DNA of 64,000 nucleotides from Rhizosphaericola sp047606825. Lineage in GTDB: Bacteria > Bacteroidota > Bacteroidia > Chitinophagales > Chitinophagaceae. Every line of letters begins with the position of its first letter. The stretch's first letter is position 1. The position numbers and the translations under genes are program-made. Location of the stretch: the NCBI GenBank assembly GCA_047606825.1, contig JASGDY010000127.1, positions 56,801 through 120,800 on the forward strand. Reading direction: 5' to 3'. Below, piece by piece: positions 25,930-35,061 of this stretch. Under the pieces are notes generated by a model that saw only the letters and a program-made list of their open reading frames with translations, ran no database searches and was not told where the DNA came from.

Positions 25930-28900
25930 TTACAGGGTAAAATATACCCCCAACATATAATTAGGTCGTTGGTATCCATTAAGCAAATATTTAACCGTCT
26001 TGTCTTTCGTCAACATCAAGGCGTTCTCTATGTTAAACTGGATTCTTGCGTGTTGTATTTTTATTTTTTTGCTGAAAGATGAGGGCAATTGGTAAACTAT
26101 AGAGACATTTCTTAGGCGGATATTGGCAGCATTCAATACGTTGATATCTGCATATCGATAGAGGTCATAGCTTTCACTGTTAAAAGCCTCGTCTTCTGCA
26201 AAAACAGCCTTAGGGATATTTGTATGCTGTTCATCGCCGGGTTGCTTCCATCGATCGACAATTCCTTTGTTCACTGCTGTAATCACACTAGTATAGCCCC
26301 CTATGTCGTTGTTGTACGAATTGCCGATATAAGGAAGAAACGTATTTCGTATCACATGTCCACCCTCAAACGTCAACAGGAAAGAAAACGAAAAACCTTT
26401 GTAAGTTAAAGAACTGTTGATGCCACCACTATACTTTGGCACTGTAGTGCCGCTATATATTAACGATTCGACCGTGCCAGGGGAAATCGTTGTCTTTTCT
26501 CCAGTTTCATTATATACTTGAGGCTGCCCGGAATTGTCTAATCCTGCCCAACGGTAACTATATACAGCCTGGTATGGATTACCTATACGAGGATAAGCCG
26601 TAGGATAATCCAGTTGCAAATAATAGGCATCCGCTGCAACATCTACGTAAGTTACCTTATTTTGATTATACGCGTATTGTACGCCTAGATTCCATTGTAA
26701 AGTTTGATTGTGAATTACATCTCCGTTTAAAACCACTTCGAGGCCTTTATTGAGCATCTGTCCATTGTTGATTTGATAGGTTGCATATCCATATCCTTCC
26801 GTAGGAACACCTTGGGTATTCGCCAGCAAATTTTTACCTTTTTTATTGTACAAGTCAATGGATCCTGAAAGTCTATCATGAAAAAAACGAAAATCTGTAC
26901 CTATGTTGTTGGTCGTTGTCAATTCCCAAGACAGTAAAGGATTTGGACGATTTCCAATAATGCCATAGAACTCTCCTACATTATAATTGGGAAAGAAACT
27001 TTCCGTAATAAACGGTGAATTGTTCGGATCGACGTTTCCGCTCGTTCCGTGCGTAAATCTCAATTTTAATTGGTTTACCCAATCCACATGAAAAAAATCT
27101 TCTTTTTCAATGTTCCATCCTGCACCGACTGACCAAATCGGTTTATTTTGATATTTAGAACTAGTCCCCCATAGATTGGAACGGTCCCATCGAGCGCTCG
27201 TAGTCAGCAAATATTTATTCTGATAACTATAACCCGCATTCCCATAGAAAGAAACAAAACGTCTAGTAATCTCCGATCTGCTTCCTCGGTCAAAAGATGG
27301 ATAACCTAGAATGCCATTGTAAAAATTACTCAGGAGCACCTCGTCAACAGGCGTAGAGGTCAGAACTTGTGGGTCGTAATTATATTGATATTTTGAATCA
27401 AATTCCATTTTGGAGTCTCGGATTTCAGACCCGGCGATAGCTGTAAGGTGATGCTTTCTCGCAAAGTCTTTATCCACGTTCAGTTGTTGCCTAAAATTGT
27501 AGGCATTGGTAAACTGATTTTGGGTTTGATCGATATATCCGTATGGCAGATTAAATGTCGCATTCCCGCCATCGCTTGCCGGTGATGCAAATTGATTTAC
27601 AAGATTACGCACATAATAGGACTTTTTATCGTATAAAACTTCGTTCCGATTGTTCATATATTCATATTGGAAACTCGGATTATAAGACAACCAATCCGTA
27701 ATATTGGCTTTGAAACTGATTACAGACCTGTTGTTGATGCTTTTGCTTTGAGATAAATTTAAGGCCTGCTCTTCAAGAGGTGTAATATCCATAGAATACA
27801 GCCCATTACTATTTATCAATGTATTGGTATTGGTAGATAACCTATAGGCCGCAGTATTTGTATATTCACTACCGTCTGCATTGACTAAACGATCGTAAGG
27901 TTGGTATTGAAAACCAGGTGACAGCGTATTATAGGTCTGCGACTGCCCTTTTAAATAATTCCAATACGTAGATACTTCGGCAGTAAGCCACTTAGCAAGC
28001 TGTATATTGTTTTTCAAATTGACACCTACTTGTTCATCTGACGTGAATTTGTCTTCCTGTGCATTGTTTTTGTACGTAACAGAACCATAAAATGAATTTT
28101 TGCCCGTGGACGTACCCACATTCATGTTGTATTGTTGGTAAAAAGGATTTCGTTTACTATACTTTTCAACGTCCCGGTAGTAGCTATATCCGGAACCAGC
28201 AAGATTATTCAGCGTAGCCGACAATTCTCCGTCAGACAAAATACCGGCATAGTTTTGCAAAATAGCCCTGATTCCTTGGTTAGGATAAACGGCATTGTCT
28301 AACAGACTTTGGGCATAAACCATTGCATCTGAACCTTGCAGATTGGGGTTACTGGCAGCCCATTCTTTTTCCAAATCAATCACATCGCCCGCACTGGTCA
28401 GGTTTCCGGTATAGTATCTGTAGGGTTGTGTAGTAAACGTGTTTGACACCGAAATTTGGGGTTTCCCTATCTTGCCTTTTTTAGTTGTTATAACGATAAC
28501 CCCATTTGCGGCACGTGCACCATAAATAGACGCGGCGGCAGCGTCCTTTAAGACCGTGATGCTTTCTATATCTTCCAAATTTAAATTCGGAAGATTTTCT
28601 ATTGTACCACCATATTCATCTGCCTTACTGTTTTCTACCGGAAAATTGTCCACAACATACAGAGGCGTCGTCTGTCCATTCATGGAAGTAGTCCCTCGGA
28701 TTAGCCCATTCTGATAACCAGCTACTCTTCCTTCCAGCAAAGAAGATAGACTGTTTAACCGCTGCTGCTGAAACGCCATTGTCGAAACAGCGGCAAAAGC
28801 ACCTGTAGTACGCTCCTTCGGTATCGTCTGGTAGCCAGTGGAGACGACAACCTCCAACTCCTCCAACTCCTGCACCTGCACTTTCAGCACCACATTCAGT

Positions 28901-29565
28901 TCCGTCCTGCCGTGGAGTGCGACTTCCTGAATGCCATAGCCGATGAAACGGAATAGCAATACCGCATTGTCCGCATCGACATCCGAAAAAGTATAGGTGC
29001 CGTTTTCGTCCGTGACGGTGATATGTTGGGTGCCTTTGACCATGACGGTCACGTTGGACATGGGTTGGCCTGTCGTATCCGTGACTTTTCCGTGGATGGG
29101 CGGATAGGGCGGCATCATTTCGCTTGTAAGTGCGGAATCGGATGGATTGCCGTTGAGGACAATGGTTTTGGGTTTGACGACGATGGTGTTGCCGAGGATA
29201 CTGTAGGTCAATGATTGTTCCTTTAAGATGTCGTCCAAGGCTTTTTCCAAAGGAGCATTCTTTAATTGCACGGTTACGCGAGAAGCCTTGTCTAATAAGG
29301 CCTCGTTGACAAAAAAGAGATAACCCGTCTGCCTGCGAATCTCCGTGAACACTTTTTTCAGCGATTCGTTTTTGGCATGGAGCGTCACGTTTTGCGTAAA
29401 GCCTTTTGCGCTGACGTGCATACAGGCGACCAGTAAGAGAAAGGCAGTCAATTTCATCATACGGATGATTTTTTTTCCGGCAGGGCATTGTCCGGTGCCG
29501 GAAAAGGGAAATAATTGCTTTCGGCGAGCGTGCGCCAAAAAGCCACAAAGAGCGTTTAATTGCAT
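25930..29565 (-). CDS. SusC/RagA-family TonB-dependent outer-membrane transporter
   Basis: A 1211-residue channel for TonB-driven uptake of the ligand bound by SusD. Order: a long N-terminal leader with the signal segment MMKLTAFLLLVACMHVSAKG, an STN domain (residues about 60-115, VFTEIRRQTGYLFFVNEALL), a carboxypeptidase-like/CNA-type domain (GKVTDTTGQPMSNVTVMVKGT), the plug with the SusC signature SGTTxx-like YGARAANGVIVITTKKG, then the beta barrel ending in NYMLGVYFTL. The STN domain marks it as a FecR-coupled transducer, agreeing with the fecR and ECF sigma genes upstream. The leader before MMKLTAF is common in Chitinophaga-type SusC proteins, so I kept the full start. The substrate cannot be read. 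Confidence 0.93.
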   Translation of the reverse strand: MQLNALCGFLAHARRKQLFPFSGTGQCPAGKKIIRMMKLTAFLLLVACMHVSAKGFTQNVTLHAKNESLKKVFTEIRRQTGYLFFVNEALLDKASRVTVQLKNAPLEKALDDILKEQSLTYSILGNTIVVKPKTIVLNGNPSDSALTSEMMPPYPPIHGKVTDTTGQPMSNVTVMVKGTQHITVTDENGTYTFSDVDADNAVLLFRFIGYGIQEVALHGRTELNVVLKVQVQELEELEVVVSTGYQTIPKERTTGAFAAVSTMAFQQQRLNSLSSLLEGRVAGYQNGLIRGTTSMNGQTTPLYVVDNFPVENSKADEYGGTIENLPNLNLEDIESITVLKDAAAASIYGARAANGVIVITTKKGKIGKPQISVSNTFTTQPYRYYTGNLTSAGDVIDLEKEWAASNPNLQGSDAMVYAQSLLDNAVYPNQGIRAILQNYAGILSDGELSATLNNLAGSGYSYYRDVEKYSKRNPFYQQYNMNVGTSTGKNSFYGSVTYKNNAQEDKFTSDEQVGVNLKNNIQLAKWLTAEVSTYWNYLKGQSQTYNTLSPGFQYQPYDRLVNADGSEYTNTAAYRLSTNTNTLINSNGLYSMDITPLEEQALNLSQSKSINNRSVISFKANITDWLSYNPSFQYEYMNNRNEVLYDKKSYYVRNLVNQFASPASDGGNATFNLPYGYIDQTQNQFTNAYNFRQQLNVDKDFARKHHLTAIAGSEIRDSKMEFDSKYQYNYDPQVLTSTPVDEVLLSNFYNGILGYPSFDRGSRSEITRRFVSFYGNAGYSYQNKYLLTTSARWDRSNLWGTSSKYQNKPIWSVGAGWNIEKEDFFHVDWVNQLKLRFTHGTSGNVDPNNSPFITESFFPNYNVGEFYGIIGNRPNPLLSWELTTTNNIGTDFRFFHDRLSGSIDLYNKKGKNLLANTQGVPTEGYGYATYQINNGQMLNKGLEVVLNGDVIHNQTLQWNLGVQYAYNQNKVTYVDVAADAYYLQLDYPTAYPRIGNPYQAVYSYRWAGLDNSGQPQVYNETGEKTTISPGTVESLIYSGTTVPKYSGGINSSLTYKGFSFSFLLTFEGGHVIRNTFLPYIGNSYNNDIGGYTSVITAVNKGIVDRWKQPGDEQHTNIPKAVFAEDEAFNSESYDLYRYADINVLNAANIRLRNVSIVYQLPSSFSKKIKIQHARIQFNIENALMLTKDKTVKYLLNGYQRPNYMLGVYFTL

Positions 29566-29783
29566 AGCTTTGTACTGTTTGGGTTTGAGAATGGAAGAAT
29601 CTTGTCAGGATTATTTTAGTTTTTATCGGCCCAGATAATTCGCCGGGAGTGTTACCAGCACTTCCGGTTTTTTATTGGAGACTTTTTATTTAGGAACTGT
29701 CCATGAGTTAAGATTTTTGATGTGTGATTTTTGAATCAATGTAATCAAGCACTTCGGAAGTTACGGTTTGAAACCGTGTTGTT

Positions 29784-29857
29784 AAACCTCGACCCAACAC
29801 CTAAGACTTCGCGTCTCCCCTCTCCTTGTTAGGAGAGGGGCTGGGGGTGAGGTTTAA
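29784..29857. repeat. Dispersed CCCCTCTC-hairpin repeat, copy 1
   Basis: AAACCTCGACCCAACACC, CTTCGCGTCTCCCCTCTCC and, after a short loop, GGAGAGGGGCTGGGGGTGAG form an element that abuts the stop codon of fecR (29854-29856). Related copies are a perfect palindrome at 42107-42160 and, in reverse orientation, 63939-63995, where the same CTTCG(C/T)GTCTCCCCTCTC flank recurs. It may serve as a 3' structure for fecR but the three contexts differ. A separate small palindrome, ACGGTTTGAAACCGT, is at 29763-29777. Confidence 0.75.
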
Positions 29858-31002
29858 TACACTTCCAACCTCCTCCCCTCTACTTTAAACCGTATATTGC
29901 TTTCCTCCAATACTTTCAATACTTCGGAGAGGTTGCTATTGCGGGAAATACCGCCCCAGAAAGTCATGTCCGGCACTTTGCCGTTGCGATAGACGACATC
30001 CATGTCGTACCACCGTGCCAACTGGCGCATGACGGTCGCCAAGTCCGTATTGTCAAAGGAGAAATAGCCGTTTTTCCATGCCATCACAGCTTCGAGATCG
30101 GCTTTTTCCTGTGTCATTTTCCCGTCTTTGTAGGCGATCTTGGCTTGCCAACCGGGATGCAATAGTTCTTTTTCCGAACCTTTAGTTACTTGCACCAAAC
30201 CCTCCAAAAGCGTGACACGCGTATTTTGTTCTTCGGGATAACCATTGACATTAAAATGTGTCCCCAATACCTGTATCGTCGTGTTGTCCGCCAACTTGTG
30301 GACGACAAAAGGCTGTCGGGCATTGTGCACTACTTCAAAATAAGCCTCACCCGAAATCTCGACGGAGCGTTCCTTGCCCTGGAATGCCACTGGAAAACGG
30401 ATGCTGCTTTCGGCATTGAGCCAGACCTTGGAACCGTCCGACAACGTGAGGGGAAACTGTTGCCCGCGGGCCGTTGACAAAGTATTGTAGAGCAACGCTT
30501 GTTGGCCGTCTTTTTGGGCGTAAACCAAAGTGCCGTTGGCATTAGAAACGGTCGTGCCGCCCTGTTGCGCCAAAGTGCCGTTGCCCGCGCTGTCCAACAA
30601 TATTTGCTGTCCATTCGCCAAGGTAAGTACCGCGCCGTTGGTGCCGGGCAGCACGTCGTTGCCTGTATGCTTTTTGTCCGCATGGACGACAACCGTATCG
30701 GAATGACGGGAAGCAAACCAGAAAATACCGCCACTTAACAATATAAGAACAGCTATGACCGCCGCCACTTTGTACCAGGTTGCCAAATGCCAGACAGGAT
30801 ACTGCCTGTTTTGCAAAATGGATTTCCAGATACGCTTTTCCTGTTGTGCTTTGTCGGACGCAAATTCCGCCGGGACAGGCAACGGCGCACCGTCATCCTG
30901 GTTGTACCATGCGGCATATTCTGCCGCCTCTTCGGGCGTAATCGTGCCGCGCACCCATTGCTCCGCGAGGTAAGCGAGTCTTTTTTCCTGTTCTGCGTCC
31001 AT
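29854..31002 (-). CDS. FecR-family anti-sigma factor
   Basis: A 382-residue single-pass inner-membrane protein that relays the SusC signal to the ECF sigma factor. An N-terminal cytoplasmic helical domain (LAYLAEQWVRGTITPEEAAEY) precedes the membrane helix (about residues 76-97, KVAAVIAVLILLSGGIFWFA), then the periplasmic FecR domain (LSDGSKVWLNAESSIRFPVAF; VEISGEAYFEVVHNARQPFVV) and a C-terminal DUF4974 STN-like domain that can meet the SusC STN domain. It sits between the sigma gene and susC in the usual order and orientation. Confidence 0.93.
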   Translation of the reverse strand: MDAEQEKRLAYLAEQWVRGTITPEEAAEYAAWYNQDDGAPLPVPAEFASDKAQQEKRIWKSILQNRQYPVWHLATWYKVAAVIAVLILLSGGIFWFASRHSDTVVVHADKKHTGNDVLPGTNGAVLTLANGQQILLDSAGNGTLAQQGGTTVSNANGTLVYAQKDGQQALLYNTLSTARGQQFPLTLSDGSKVWLNAESSIRFPVAFQGKERSVEISGEAYFEVVHNARQPFVVHKLADNTTIQVLGTHFNVNGYPEEQNTRVTLLEGLVQVTKGSEKELLHPGWQAKIAYKDGKMTQEKADLEAVMAWKNGYFSFDNTDLATVMRQLARWYDMDVVYRNGKVPDMTFWGGISRNSNLSEVLKVLEESNIRFKVEGRRLEVY

Positions 31003-31459
31003 GTGGTAAGTTTGTCCAATAGAGTAGTCACAATTGGAAAGGGTTTCCGTGAGGGCAAGGGGGGAAATATTTGAATATTTTTATTTTTAATATAAATTGG
31101 GGATTTTGCTCTTCGGAATGTTCCGCAGGGCATTCCGAAGGGTCGATGAAACGGATTTTAAATCCGCTCTTATCAACAGTTCGGGATGCGCTGCGCTAAC
31201 ATCCCGAACAGCATGAATAAATTCCGGCCCTACAAAATACTATGACCCTATGGGTCTTGCGTGTTCCCCTATAGAGCCATAGGCTCGATGGATTTTGTAG
31301 CAACGGAATTTATTCCGTTGTAATGAATTGCAGTAGGTTGAGTTCCATAGGAACGACGCATATAAATCTCATTTCTACCATTGATTACAAATCAGGCATT
31401 GGATTTACCAGCCTGAAAAGCTGAAACATGCGTAATCTCGGGTTTTAACCCGAGGCAAT
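31003..31459. repeat. Intergenic cluster of short palindromes
   Basis: The gap between ecf and fecR has no credible gene. It contains several short inverted repeats of similar style: GAATGTTCCGCAGGGCATTC, ACGGATTTTAAATCCG near 31152, TTCGGGATG ... CATCCCGAA around 31180-31210, AACGGAATTTATTCCGTT near 31305 and CGGGTTTTAACCCG at 31439-31452. AGTTCCATAGGAACGAC at 31341-31357 is nearly the same as AGTTCCGTAGGAACGAC at 33290. These look like decayed mobile or REP-like intergenic elements; none has a gene of its own. Confidence 0.55.
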
Positions 31460-31984
31460 TCACAACAACCACAAAAACAGACGCATCAGCCCCGAACGCA
31501 GGAATTTCAACGCCTTTTTGATATGCGACTCGACTGTATTTTCCGATACGCCCATTTCCTGCGCGATTTCTTTTTGCGAAAGACCCTCCTCGCGCAAAGC
31601 GTAAGCCAACCTGCATTTCTCGGGCAGTTGCGTCACCAGACGGTCGAGCCGCCCTTTCAGTTCCTGGAAATTAAGCCATTGGGAAGTCGAATGGTCTTCA
31701 GCATCGATGGTTTGCGATGGCAAGATATGTCGCGCCGTCCGCGCCTGAAAATTGATGATTTTGTATTTCAGTGCGACGGCAAGATAATGGCTAAGCGTTC
31801 CGGTAATGTCGAGCTGCAGCCTGCGGTTCCACAAATCCAGAAAAATCTCCTGCACGATGTTTTCCGCCTCCTGCAAGTCCCGCAGTTTTTTGCCGCCGAC
31901 ATAAAACAGTTTGTCCCAATAGCGTGTGTACAGTTCGGAAAATGCCTTGTCGTCACCGTCCTTCAACAGCGTCAACAAATACAT
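31460..31984 (-). CDS. ECF RNA polymerase sigma factor of the SusCD locus
   Basis: A 174-residue sigma-70 family (RpoE/FecI-like) factor. Region 2 is LLTLLKDGDDKAFSELYTRYWDKLF through NIVQEIFLDLWNRR (written in part), and region 4 is LPEKCRLAYALREEGLSQKE with the HTH segment IAQEMGVSENTVESHIKKAL. The C-terminal tail is hydrophobic (SGLMRLFLWLL). I chose the ATG at 31984 because the only earlier start is a TTG at 32005. With FecR and the STN-bearing SusC it should form the trans-envelope switch that turns on this locus; it has a good consensus promoter at 32082-32114. Confidence 0.9.
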   Translation of the reverse strand: MYLLTLLKDGDDKAFSELYTRYWDKLFYVGGKKLRDLQEAENIVQEIFLDLWNRRLQLDITGTLSHYLAVALKYKIINFQARTARHILPSQTIDAEDHSTSQWLNFQELKGRLDRLVTQLPEKCRLAYALREEGLSQKEIAQEMGVSENTVESHIKKALKFLRSGLMRLFLWLL

Positions 31985-32040
31985 ATCGTCATGCTGGGAA
32001 TACAAAAGGAATGTATGATTTGAGATTTATGATTTAAGAT

Positions 32041-32084
32041 TTGTCCGACTGTATGTTTTCAATGTTTTAATATCAGTCAGACAA
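32041..32084 (-). promoter_or_regulatory. Inverted repeat in the leader of the ECF sigma gene
   Basis: On the plus strand TTGTCCGACTG (32041-32051) and CAGTCAGACAA (32074-32084) are inverted copies (10 of 11). The upstream arm overlaps the 3' end of the -7 element at 32082-32089, so the sequence could be an operator, or, in RNA, a hairpin at the 5' end of the ecf transcript. Which of the two cannot be decided by reading. Confidence 0.45.
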
Positions 32085-32114
32085 AAATAGAAGAATTTGT
32101 TAAATGGCAGCAAA
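32082..32114 (-). promoter_or_regulatory. Bacteroidota sigma-A type promoter for the ECF sigma gene
   Basis: On the minus strand TTTG (32114-32111), 21 bases, then TATTTTTG (32089-32082): both parts of the consensus TTTG-N19/21-TAnnTTTG. It lies about 100 bases upstream of the chosen start. This is the best-matching promoter in the window. Confidence 0.6.
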
Positions 32115-32158
32115 AAATTGAAAGCAATGCGCCGCGAAATATTTTGTTTTCGACGAGC

Positions 32159-32614
32159 TCAACTTTTGCGCCTTTTCCCCTTTTTCCCAAAAATCCATCT
32201 CCGCAACACCAATATACCATTGATGGTTCTATGACGTGGAACTAAAACGGGAATGCACATCGTTGCCATGACAGCAATGGACGCAGACGTGCCCAACGCG
32301 CCGCCATAACCATTGAAAAAATGGCTGGTATTGATGTAAATCAAACTAAAAACAAACCCGGAAAATGCAACCAAACCTATATGCCGCAAGGCTTTGGACG
32401 ACACCATGCCTATAAAAGACGAACCTATAAACGCGACAGGAATATTATGCACAATATCATCAGGCAACTTGTTTTTAGATAAATAAAAAACAATTCCAAC
32501 GACAAGCGACAACAATGCCGAAGCTCTTACTGGTCCTTGTTTCAGATGTTCGTTGACATAAAATGTCAGCACTGCGCCAATGATGCTTGTCAATATGATG
32601 AACGTGTACAGCAT
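32159..32614 (-). CDS. Small integral membrane protein, paralogue of the upstream gene
   Basis: A 151-residue membrane protein of unknown function with about five hydrophobic segments (LYTFIILTSIIGAVLTFYV, SALLSLVVGIVFYL, IGLVAFSGFVFSLIYI, SIAVMATMCIPVLVP) and a basic C-terminus. It shares AFIGSSFIGMVSS and NGYGGALGTSASIAV with the preceding gene's AFVGMSST and VGGKLGTLAFASV segments, so the two look like tandem paralogues. The frame is open upstream to 32800, but that extension overlaps the previous gene and is Trp/Arg/Ser-rich shadow sequence, so the ATG at 32614 was chosen; it begins one base after the previous stop, indicating coupled translation. Confidence 0.8.
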   Translation of the reverse strand: MLYTFIILTSIIGAVLTFYVNEHLKQGPVRASALLSLVVGIVFYLSKNKLPDDIVHNIPVAFIGSSFIGMVSSKALRHIGLVAFSGFVFSLIYINTSHFFNGYGGALGTSASIAVMATMCIPVLVPRHRTINGILVLRRWIFGKKGKRRKS

Positions 32615-32615
32615 T

Positions 32616-33176
32616 TTATTTTCCGAATAGGTAAAGGATGAAACTAACAATAACCACACTCGCAAATGCCAGGGTGCCCAACTTGCCGCCGACACCGAGG
32701 AAAAGGCTTTTGGAATACAACAGCAATACCCCCGCCAATGTGCCTGCCGCCAATATGAATCCCAACGACGGCGCGATGGACGTGCTCGACATTCCGACAA
32801 ACGCGCCGCAATATATCGCCGGTGGCAGTTTGGACAAGTACGCTGAATCTTTTTTCATATTGGGCAAAAAAGAACCAAGCGTACCTGTAAGCCCCGCCCC
32901 TATTACGTTTCCCAATTGCAACTGCGTACTGACACAATAACAGCCAACTGCCCCCACGGGAACCCACACCGCAACAAGGCTGTCTTCAACGTCATGTTCG
33001 TGGTGGTGCAACGGTGCTTTCATATAGGCGACCCACAAAAACACCGCAACGAGGAAAATCACCAACGCCGAAACCCATGTATGTTCCTGGTATTTTTCCT
33101 TGACTATCATTCCCAAAAACAGGGACTGCGCGACCAGCAGTACCATTATGACACTATATCTTATCGTTCTATTCAT
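32616..33176 (-). CDS. Small integral membrane protein with His-rich loop
   Basis: A 186-residue polytopic protein of unknown function. Hydrophobic segments are at about residues 7-25, 33-50, 68-85 (VAVWVPVGAVGCY), 125-150 and 160-184. A loop with APLHHHEHDVED after the second helix could bind metal. The motifs AIYCGAFVGMSST and LGVGGKLGTLAFAS are shared with the gene directly downstream. The small Gly-rich repeats recall a pore or carrier built from two subunits, but this is inference; I do not recognise the family. Confidence 0.8.
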   Translation of the reverse strand: MNRTIRYSVIMVLLVAQSLFLGMIVKEKYQEHTWVSALVIFLVAVFLWVAYMKAPLHHHEHDVEDSLVAVWVPVGAVGCYCVSTQLQLGNVIGAGLTGTLGSFLPNMKKDSAYLSKLPPAIYCGAFVGMSSTSIAPSLGFILAAGTLAGVLLLYSKSLFLGVGGKLGTLAFASVVIVSFILYLFGK

Positions 33177-33183
33177 TGGGCGG

Positions 33184-33191
33184 CAAAGTTA
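33184..33191 (-). promoter_or_regulatory. Candidate -7 element TAACTTTG
   Basis: Perfect TAnnTTTG on the minus strand, ending 7 bases before the ATG of the membrane-protein pair. The usual upstream TTTG is not evident, so this remains a half-promoter call. Confidence 0.3.
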
Positions 33192-33288
33192 GGAGGAGAA
33201 TGGTGAATAGTTAAGAACACGCATCAAGGGTTGAAGAAGTCGACCGTAGTGGACGGCCATTTGGAAGCGATGATTGAACAGTGCTAGC

Positions 33289-33341
33289 AAGTTCCGTAGG
33301 AACGACCTTATATTATTCATAAAGTCGCACCTACGGAACTT
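33289..33341. repeat. Inverted repeat AAGTTCCGTAGG ... CCTACGGAACTT
   Basis: Perfect 12-bp arms at 33289-33300 and 33330-33341, with the inner bases AACGAC and GTCGCA partly complementary and an AT-rich loop. Half of the element recurs as AGTTCCATAGGAACGAC at 31341. It lies between the membrane pair and the first sulfatase and looks like a small non-coding dispersed element. Confidence 0.6.
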
Positions 33342-33396
33342 TCATAAACCATATTGTAACCGATACTACCAAAATACCCAAGTATTAGCCTCCGCC

Positions 33397-34950
33397 TCAA
33401 CGCGATTGGTTAAAAACCTCCAACGCCAACTTATCGTCATATTTTACGATTAAAGCGTGTAAGCGTTCTTTCAGGTCGGTTATGGTTTTTTCATATCTTT
33501 TGTCGGTATAGACATTGTGCAACTCTTCCGGGTCACGCTTCAAATCAAAGAGTTCCCAACTGTCAACGCCTTTATAGAACCGCACCAGTATAAAGTCCTT
33601 GGTCCTGATTCCGAAATGCGGGGAAACGTGGTGCGGCTGCGGATATTCGTAGTAATGGTAATAAATATCCTTTGGCCAGTCCCACACATTCTTCTGTTCC
33701 AGTAAAGGCAGGAACGAGCGTCCCTGTATCTCGTCCGGAATCTTGGCTCCGGCAATGTCCAGCACTGTCGGTGCCCAGTCGATGTTGGACACCAGTCCAG
33801 TAACCTTGCTTCCGGGTTTTATTGTCCCGGGATACTTCACGACAAATGAAGTCTTCATCGACTCGTCGTAAATAAACCGCTTGTCAAACCACCCATGCTC
33901 ACCCAGATAAAACCCCTGGTCCGATGCATAGATGACCACGGTGTTTCTGCTCAGGCCCGTGCTGTCCAGATAGTCCAGTATCTTGCCGATGTTACGGTCC
34001 AAAGATTTGGCGGTAGCGTAATAGTCTTTTAGGTAGCGTTGGTATTTCCATTTGACCAGTTCCTTTCCGGCGAGTTTTCTGGATTCAAAATCCTTAGTGA
34101 TACCGCCGTAATATTTCCGGTAGGCATCTGCCTGCGCGGTGTCCAGCCGACCGTAATCGCCGTACAGTTTTTTATATGGTTGTCTTCCAAAGTCTTGTCC
34201 GACTTTCAAATCCTCCTTCAACCGCATGGTCTTGTCAATGGTCATGTCCTGCTGCTGTGCCGCCAGGCGCGTATCATAATTGTCAAAAAAATCGTCCGGC
34301 AATGGGAAGTCAATATTGTCATAGGCGCCAAGGTCGGGCAAGTCCGGCAGCCATTCGCGGTGCGTCGCCTTCTCGCCGACCACCGCGAAGAAAGGTCTGT
34401 CCTTGTCCCTGTTTTTCAGCCAGTCAAAGAAGAAATCGCTTATAAGGTTCGTCACGTACCCTTTGTATTCCACGGTGTCCCTGTCCTTGTTGACAAACAA
34501 CGGGTTGAAATAATTTCCCTGACCGCCCGCACCGGCAAGGACATTGAGGTAATCAAAACCTTTTGGCACGGCGTTCAAATGCATCTTCCCAATCCATGCC
34601 GTCTGGTAGCCGTTGGACTGCAGGACTTCCGGAAACACGAGCTGGTCCGTATTGAAAGGCGTGCCACCGTTGTCATAGTATTCGTTTTTATGGCTGAGCT
34701 TGCCGGTCAGCAATGTCGCCCTGCTGGGGCCACAGATAGAGTTGGCGACAAAGTTGTTTTCCAGCAAGGCACCGTCTCGTGCGATGCGGTCGATGTTGGG
34801 TGTCTGGACCCATTTGTTTCCATAGGCACTTGTCGCCTGGTAGGCGTGGTCGTCCGACAGGATAAAGATGATGTTGGGTCTGTTGGCCTGTCGCGTCTGC
34901 GCTGAAACCACTACAGGGAACAGCAATGACATCAAAATGTTTTTTTTCAT
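33397..34950 (-). CDS. Secreted sulfatase (S1 family, CxPxR type)
   Basis: A 517-residue exported sulfatase. Signal peptide MKKNILMSLLFPVVVSAQ; metal-binding start RPNIIFILSDDHAYQATSAYG; the formylglycine motif SICGPSRATLLTGKL with Cys about residue 70 for oxidation by an anaerobic or FGE-type maturase; later DQGFYLGEHGWFDKR with the second metal-binding DQ and the leaving-group Lys/His. The start at 34950 was chosen over 34995 because the earlier codons lie before the signal peptide. The domain order and FYLGEHGWFDKR place it with glycan/choline-type S1 sulfatases; the exact sugar substrate is not readable. The gene is followed by a second sulfatase upstream on the same strand. Confidence 0.92.
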   Translation of the reverse strand: MKKNILMSLLFPVVVSAQTRQANRPNIIFILSDDHAYQATSAYGNKWVQTPNIDRIARDGALLENNFVANSICGPSRATLLTGKLSHKNEYYDNGGTPFNTDQLVFPEVLQSNGYQTAWIGKMHLNAVPKGFDYLNVLAGAGGQGNYFNPLFVNKDRDTVEYKGYVTNLISDFFFDWLKNRDKDRPFFAVVGEKATHREWLPDLPDLGAYDNIDFPLPDDFFDNYDTRLAAQQQDMTIDKTMRLKEDLKVGQDFGRQPYKKLYGDYGRLDTAQADAYRKYYGGITKDFESRKLAGKELVKWKYQRYLKDYYATAKSLDRNIGKILDYLDSTGLSRNTVVIYASDQGFYLGEHGWFDKRFIYDESMKTSFVVKYPGTIKPGSKVTGLVSNIDWAPTVLDIAGAKIPDEIQGRSFLPLLEQKNVWDWPKDIYYHYYEYPQPHHVSPHFGIRTKDFILVRFYKGVDSWELFDLKRDPEELHNVYTDKRYEKTITDLKERLHALIVKYDDKLALEVFNQSR

Positions 34951-35061
34951 TCGTCTATTTTTTATTTTCCTATTGGTTGTACGTAGGTATCCCAAATCTT
35001 ATAATGAACGTTCCGCAACGGTATTTGCTTACGCACGCAGATTGGTTTTCCTCCAGTGTCA

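Noticed and set aside
34039..34905. 288-codon plus-strand open frame opposite the first sulfatase
   Set aside because: Antisense shadow; sulfatase frame carries all catalytic motifs.
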